In this document: in pieces, positions 60,177-64,000 of the stretch
Layout: every line of letters begins with the position of its first letter
How positions within the stretch are numbered: the first letter of the stretch is position 1
Assembly: GCF_004341825.1 (NCBI RefSeq)
Contig: NZ_SMAG01000002.1
Span: forward strand, 248,001 to 312,000
Length of the DNA: 64,000 nt
From: Hazenella coriacea
GTDB taxonomy: Bacteria > Bacillota > Bacilli > Thermoactinomycetales > Thermoactinomycetaceae
Direction: 5' to 3'
Position numbers and translations under genes: made by a program
Notes under the pieces: model-generated
What the model was told of the DNA's origin: nothing
Seen by the model: the letters and a program-made list of their open reading frames with translations, nothing else
The model's database searches: none

Positions 60177-61154
60177 ATGAAGAAGTTTAAACGATTTATA
60201 AAGAGGTTTTCTATCTTCTTATTGATCTTGATCGCTTTCATGTATCTAAATAATAGCTCTTTGTTTACTGCATCTAGAGATCAAGCTCCATGGTTGTTAG
60301 CACACAGAGGGTTGGCACAAACATTCCCGATGGAGGGAATCACGAACGACACCTGTACGGCTGAGAAGATTGATGAACCCGAACATCCTTTTATAGAGAA
60401 TACAATTCCTTCAATGGAAACCGCATTTAAAGCAGGTGCAGACATTGTGGAGTTTGATATTCAACCAACGAAAGATGGCCACTTTGCTGTTTTTCATGAT
60501 TGGACACTTGAATGTAGAACAAATGGTAAAGGTGTTACAAGGGAACATACCATGGAAGAGCTAAAACAACTAGATATCGGATATGGTTATACAGCTGACC
60601 ATGGAAAAACATTTCCCTTTCGTGGCAAAGGTGTAGGACTCATGCCTACGCTAGATGAAGTGTTAACATATTTTCCTGAAGAGTCATTTCTCATTCATAT
60701 AAAAAGTAATGATCCTAAAGAAGGGGAGCAACTAGCTAAATATCTCTCTGGACGATCCAAAGAACGTTTACGTCAACTCACTGTATATGGTGGAGACGAA
60801 CCGATTCAAACACTAAAAGAAAAGCTTCCAGAACTTCGTGTCATGTCGAAGGCGACGATGAAAAGTTGTATGATACCTTATATTGCCATTGGTTGGACAG
60901 GGTTTGTTCCTTCTTCTTGCCAAAATACACAGATTCACATTCCAGAGACATATGCTTCGTGGATGTGGGGATGGTCAGATCAGTTCTTAAATCGGATGGA
61001 GGATGTTGATACACGAGTCATAATAGTAGCTGGTGATGGTGGTTGGTCAGAAGGATTTGATAAAGAACAAGATTTAGAACGCCTACCGAAAAATTATAGT
61101 GGTGGGATTTGGACGAATCGTATCGATGTCATCGCTCCAATGATTAAAAAGTAA
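60177..61154 (+). CDS. Glycerophosphodiester phosphodiesterase family protein
   Basis: A membrane-anchored GDPD. One N-terminal helix (about 11-28), then a PI-PLC-like TIM barrel: WLLAHRGLAQ with the catalytic His, VEFDIQPTKDGHFAVFHDWTL (metal-binding Glu/Asp and second catalytic His, shown in parts), and LDEVLTYFP. Relatives cleave glycerophosphodiesters, and some degrade lipoteichoic or teichoic acids outside the cell. GGAGGA before ATG at 60177. 325 residues. Confidence 0.85.
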   Translation: MKKFKRFIKRFSIFLLILIAFMYLNNSSLFTASRDQAPWLLAHRGLAQTFPMEGITNDTCTAEKIDEPEHPFIENTIPSMETAFKAGADIVEFDIQPTKDGHFAVFHDWTLECRTNGKGVTREHTMEELKQLDIGYGYTADHGKTFPFRGKGVGLMPTLDEVLTYFPEESFLIHIKSNDPKEGEQLAKYLSGRSKERLRQLTVYGGDEPIQTLKEKLPELRVMSKATMKSCMIPYIAIGWTGFVPSSCQNTQIHIPETYASWMWGWSDQFLNRMEDVDTRVIIVAGDGGWSEGFDKEQDLERLPKNYSGGIWTNRIDVIAPMIKK

Positions 61155-61320
61155 AAGTAGTAAATGGAGCTTCTTGTTTCATGAACAAGTCTGATTTTTA
61201 TTTTGGAAGAATGATTGCTTGTGTGAAGGAAGTCAGGATAAAGTTTATTGTCCTTTATGACCCCTTGTATAGAAAATTCTAAAGCTTTTCCATTCTATGA
61301 TTGAATGAGTCGATCTTTTC

Positions 61321-61349
61321 TTGAAAAGGCTTGTGAGATATGGTACATT
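61321..61349 (+). promoter_or_regulatory. Promoter of secG
   Basis: TTGAAA (61321-61326) and TACATT (61344-61349), 17-base spacing, with TGG before the -10 (extended -10). Confidence 0.65.
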
Positions 61350-61384
61350 TACTGAAGTGAAATAGATGGCAAGGAGGTCAAGTC

Positions 61385-61618
61385 ATGGTTATTGCATCTA
61401 AAATTATCCTTGCGATCATCAGTGTCGGACTGATCGCCGTTGTACTTCTTCAATCTGGTAAGAGTGCAGGTCTGTCAGGCGCGATTGGTGGGGGCGCCGA
61501 ACACTTGATGGGAAAAGCAAAAGCACGTGGTTTTGATGCTTTCTTAAGCAAATCCACCACTGTATTAGCTATTCTCTTTATGGTTTGTGCATTGGTGGTT
61601 GCATTTTTTGTTAAATAA
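61385..61618 (+). CDS. secG: Protein translocase subunit SecG
   Basis: Small accessory subunit of the SecYEG channel. 77 residues, two membrane helices (about 3-22 and 55-75) with the conserved [20 protein letters not shown] loop. AAGGAGG before ATG 61385, own promoter at 61321. In B. subtilis it precedes yvaK (estA) and rnr; here a K+ channel and a 5S gene lie between. Confidence 0.95.
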   Translation: MVIASKIILAIISVGLIAVVLLQSGKSAGLSGAIGGGAEHLMGKAKARGFDAFLSKSTTVLAILFMVCALVVAFFVK

Positions 61619-61640
61619 CATTGAACTGATCTTGACATCG

Positions 61641-61672
61641 AAAAGGCCGTCTTAGTTGGGCGACCTTTTTTT
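61641..61672 (+). terminator. Terminator after secG
   Basis: AAAGG-CGTC pairs with GGCG-CCTTT (imperfect) followed by seven Ts; may be shared with the convergent channel gene. Confidence 0.75.
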
Positions 61673-61680
61673 GTTCTGTT

Positions 61681-62505
61681 TTACTCTTTTTTTTCATGTG
61701 GGAGATCATTAGATGGTTGTGTTCGTAATAGTTCTAGCGTCAAAAGAAGTTGTCGATATTCTTGTTCATTTAGCTGATGAATGGAGGACACTTTCTCTTT
61801 GACTAGTTGAACCAAGTCACCTCTCACTTTGTTATCATGATCATCTGCGTCAGTGCGATCTAAATACTGGATGAAATGAGTGGCGACACTGGCCGTGACA
61901 GAACCGATTAAGCCAATCCCTGTAAACATCAAAATGACTGCAATCACTCTTCCACCGATTGTCACAGGAGAGATATCCCCATAGCCCACGGTGGTAGTGG
62001 TTACAATCGCCCACCAAATGGCATCCACAAATGATTGCAAGCTCGAATTGACCCGTCCTTCAATCAAGTAAACACCTGAAGCTCCCCAAAATACAATCCC
62101 CGCCACAATGATCAAGGAGAACTTCACTTCTTTACTTCTGAAAAAAGCACTGAGTACGGAAGACATTTTGATCAGCCGAATCAAACGAATCAATCGCATC
62201 AACCGAGCGATCCGGAAAAAAGCATCAAAGGGGATCATGGAGATTAAGTCAAACCAGTGGCTTTTTACGAATTTCCATTTTTCTTTGGCAAACATGAATC
62301 GAATGCTATACTCTATCGCGAAAAACCATATCAGTGCATAGTCAATCCAGTTCATATTTTCTTGTGTGAGATAATCGGGAATGGCATCAAATGAATTTTG
62401 GATGAGTAATATGCCATAAGTAAGAACGAAAAAGGCGATAACGATTTCATAGATCGTTTTCCAATTCAATTTCCAACTTAGGTCGGCTTTCAACCAATTC
62501 ATCAT
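61681..62505 (-). CDS. Voltage-gated-type potassium channel
   Basis: A 274-residue six-helix K+ channel. S1-S4 include the Arg-rich voltage sensor FRIARLMRLIRLIRLIK; the pore has the selectivity filter TTTTVGYGDIS between S5 and S6; a short charged C-terminus follows (HDNKVRGDLVQLVKEKVSS). GGGGGG lies before ATG 62505; an upstream ATG at 62529 has no ribosome site. Tetrameric in the membrane. No regulatory RCK domain is seen. Confidence 0.9.
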   Translation of the reverse strand: MMNWLKADLSWKLNWKTIYEIVIAFFVLTYGILLIQNSFDAIPDYLTQENMNWIDYALIWFFAIEYSIRFMFAKEKWKFVKSHWFDLISMIPFDAFFRIARLMRLIRLIRLIKMSSVLSAFFRSKEVKFSLIIVAGIVFWGASGVYLIEGRVNSSLQSFVDAIWWAIVTTTTVGYGDISPVTIGGRVIAVILMFTGIGLIGSVTASVATHFIQYLDRTDADDHDNKVRGDLVQLVKEKVSSIHQLNEQEYRQLLLTLELLRTQPSNDLPHEKKE

Positions 62506-62583
62506 AAAGCTTCCCCCCAGACGGACCATTCGTATCTCTCTATTTTTTGCTACATTTCATTTATGATTCAAACCAATCACCTA

Positions 62584-62612
62584 TTGCAGATCATTTTCTT
62601 TTCAGTTATAAT
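62584..62612 (+). promoter_or_regulatory. Promoter of the solitary 5S rRNA gene
   Basis: TTGCAG (62584-62589) and TATAAT (62607-62612) with exactly 17 bases between them. The first base of the 5S sequence lies about 8 bases after the -10, so transcription starts at or very near the mature 5' end. Confidence 0.75.
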
Positions 62613-62619
62613 ATGTATC

Positions 62620-62737
62620 GTCTGGTGATGATGGCGGAGGGGACCCACTCGTTCCCATCCCGAACACGATCGTTAAGCCCTCCAGCGCCGATGGTACTTG
62701 GGGTGCAGACCCCCGGGAGAGTAGGACGTTGCCAGGC
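62620..62737 (+). rRNA. rrf: 5S ribosomal RNA
   Basis: About 118 bases with all 5S hallmarks: GTCTGGT paired with GCCAGGC at the ends, the loop-C CGTTCCCATCCCGAACACG (62652-62670) and GTAAGCC-type stretch, and the GCGCCGATGGTA and GAGAGTAGGACG blocks. It is not next to 16S or 23S genes. A strong terminator follows. Confidence 0.96.
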
Positions 62738-62741
62738 ACCC

Positions 62742-62772
62742 AGTCACTCCAATATGGGAGTGGCTTTTTTTG
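62742..62772 (+). terminator. Terminator of the 5S gene
   Basis: AGTCACTCC pairs with GGAGTGGCT around AATATG and runs into seven Ts. Confidence 0.9.
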
Positions 62773-62935
62773 TTTCTACCACTTTTTTGTTGTATGCTAT
62801 GAAAAGAAAAGTCATTAGAAATAAAAAAATGCGGGTAAAGAATGACTAAACCTAGCAACAATCAACATACCAAATCATTTTCTAATATAAAATGACTCAA
62901 TATTACGGCAAAGTAGAAATGTGTGGAGGTGCTTG

Positions 62936-63721
62936 ATGATGGAAATCATTCAACGATCACCCGATCCTTTTTTTTATAAAGGTGGGAAAACGGGTATTTT
63001 ACTGATACATGGGTTTTCAGGTTCGCCTTCTGAAATGAGGCCGATGGGGGAATACTTTAAGGAACAAGGATATACAGTTTGCGCTCCTTTACTTGCGGGT
63101 CATGGGACGACCCCTGAAGATATGGAGAAAACATATTGGCCTGACTGGTGGCAAAGTGTTTTAGATGCTTATGAGCGAACACTTCCAGAAGTGGAGGAGT
63201 TATTTGTAGCTGGCTTGTCAATGGGAGGAGCTTTATCTTTATACTTGGCCTCCCAAAAATCTGTCGCAGGTGTGATCCCTATGTGCGCTCCCGTTTGGGT
63301 TCAGGATCGACGTGCTGTTTTTGCCGGTGTTATTCATCATTTTATTCCATACAAAAAGAGGAAGATTCGAAGAGCTGAAGAAATCGAAAGGCATATGGTT
63401 ACGTATGATCGCACTCCAGTCAAATGCGTTGGAAGTCTAAATCGTTTAATTCGTATGGTTCGCCAACAGTTACCCAAGGTTTCTGCACCTGCACTCGTCA
63501 TTCAGTCCCAGATGGATGAAGTAGTTGTTCCTAAAAGTGCCGAATATATACATGAGCACATTTCATCGACAGAAAAAGAGCTGTCTTGGTATGAAAAATC
63601 TTCGCATATTATCACGTTGGATAAAGAACGAAAAAAATTATTTGCAGAAGTAGATGGTTTTATCCAACGACATTCTCAGTTTTCAAATCTGCATCAATAC
63701 CGTGATGTTAAACCAGTATAA
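62936..63721 (+). CDS. estA: Carboxylesterase (Est30/YvaK family)
   Basis: Small alpha/beta-hydrolase, cytoplasmic, with activity on short-chain esters in related thermophiles. GILLIHGFSGSPSEM oxyanion loop, nucleophile Ser in VAGLSMGGAL, Asp in QSQMDEVV, and His in KSSHIITLD. GGAGGTG at 62925-62931 supports ATG 62936 or 62939; GTG 62921 precedes the site. Upstream of rnr as in Bacillus. Confidence 0.93.
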   Translation: MMEIIQRSPDPFFYKGGKTGILLIHGFSGSPSEMRPMGEYFKEQGYTVCAPLLAGHGTTPEDMEKTYWPDWWQSVLDAYERTLPEVEELFVAGLSMGGALSLYLASQKSVAGVIPMCAPVWVQDRRAVFAGVIHHFIPYKKRKIRRAEEIERHMVTYDRTPVKCVGSLNRLIRMVRQQLPKVSAPALVIQSQMDEVVVPKSAEYIHEHISSTEKELSWYEKSSHIITLDKERKKLFAEVDGFIQRHSQFSNLHQYRDVKPV

Positions 63722-63735
63722 AGTGAGGTGACAGC

Positions 63736-63766
63736 CTGTAACCAGCACATCTCTGTATGGTTACAG
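63736..63766 (+). other. 9-bp hairpin between estA and rnr
   Basis: CTGTAACCA pairs with TGGTTACAG over a 13-base loop and is followed by CTTTCA. It sits just before the probable rnr start and could weaken read-through from estA or hide the rnr ribosome site. Confidence 0.45.
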
Positions 63767-63775
63767 CTTTCATAC

Positions 63776-64000
63776 ATGCCTACAGAATATGAGATCCAGC
63801 GGTTTATGCTAGAGCAAGCCTATAAGCCGCTGACATTAGAAGAGCTAATCTCAGCTTTTGAGATTAATGAAGAAGGGAAAGATGCCTTCATTCAACTGCT
63901 TAAGGGGTTGGAAACAGAAGGAAAGATTGTTCGCACTCGAACAAAAAGATATGGAGTACCTGAGCGTTTTAACTTAATCCGGGGGACATTACAAGGGAGT
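63776..64000 (+). CDS. rnr: Ribonuclease R, N-terminal part (cut by window end)
   Basis: 3'-5' exoribonuclease of the RNase II family that degrades structured RNA. Only the first 75 codons are inside the window: MPTEYEIQRFMLEQAYKPL, LEELISAF and EGKIVRTRTKRYGVPERFN, the N-terminal winged helix typical of RNase R. Start uncertain: ATG 63776 lacks a good ribosome site, and an in-frame GTG at 63728 with AAGTGAGG would add 16 residues spanning the hairpin. Position after estA matches Bacillus. Confidence 0.85.
   Translation, partial: MPTEYEIQRFMLEQAYKPLTLEELISAFEINEEGKDAFIQLLKGLETEGKIVRTRTKRYGVPERFNLIRGTLQGS

Overview
The window is a stretch of AT-rich chromosome from a spore-forming Gram-positive bacterium of the order Bacillales. 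Evidence for this is an alpha/beta-type small acid-soluble spore protein gene, Bacillus-type LexA, CtsR and CggR operators, GGAGG ribosome sites with frequent TTG/GTG starts, and a gene order close to the ftsEX-to-rnr arc of Bacillus subtilis. Several features (class 2 PyrD, HisZ with short HisG, class D sortase, tandem M23 proteins) would suit Thermoactinomycetaceae, but that assignment is inference.

Layout. 0.3-5.7 kb: cell-envelope and division block (two tandem coiled-coil M23 peptidases, a CtpA/B protease, a MinJ-like PDZ protein). 5.9-6.7 kb: an unknown membrane protein. 7-12 kb: uvrB-uvrA behind a LexA box. 12-16.7 kb: spore protein, a YcgR/YcgQ pair with an operator-like leader, YvlD, and a class D sortase beside a frameshifted surface-protein remnant. 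17-20.5 kb: hprK, a small Cys-motif gene on the other strand, lgt, ppaX, yvoF. 21-29 kb: an inserted block (RND exporter, LexA-linked YolD-like gene, NlpC/P60-like triple-repeat secreted protein, class 2 pyrD, HAM1-like pyrophosphatase). 29-35.5 kb: complete histidine operon hisZ-G-D-B-H-A-F-I. 36-42.8 kb: TPR-HTH protein, thioredoxin-like protein, frameshifted glcK, then rapZ-yvcK-whiA-crh. 43-50.5 kb: mostly unknown small and membrane proteins, a lipoprotein nuclease, DedA, ClpP and a methyltransferase. 50.9 kb: tRNA-Arg(CCG). 51.3-60 kb: rpoN (sigL), then the glycolytic cggR-gapA-pgk-tpiA-gpmI-eno cluster with a CggR operator. 60-64 kb: GDPD, secG, a K+ channel, a solitary 5S rRNA gene with its own promoter, estA and the start of rnr.

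How it fits together. HprK, PpaX, the HPr-like protein of the crh locus, CggR, RapZ, YvcK and glucokinase form a carbon-control set around the glycolytic operon. LexA (uvrBA, yolD) and CtsR (clpP) sites tie other genes to stress responses.

The least ordinary signals are: a structured-looking intergenic element present twice (upstream of minJ and upstream of pgk); two single-base frameshifts (glcK and the sortase substrate); several unannotated small genes with good ribosome sites (55-aa Cys-rich, 70-aa Cys-motif, 34-aa and 17-aa peptides); a leader with a palindrome and a 15-bp hairpin before ycgR; and a crh-position protein that keeps the PTS histidine. I found no CRISPR array, insertion sequence or prophage.
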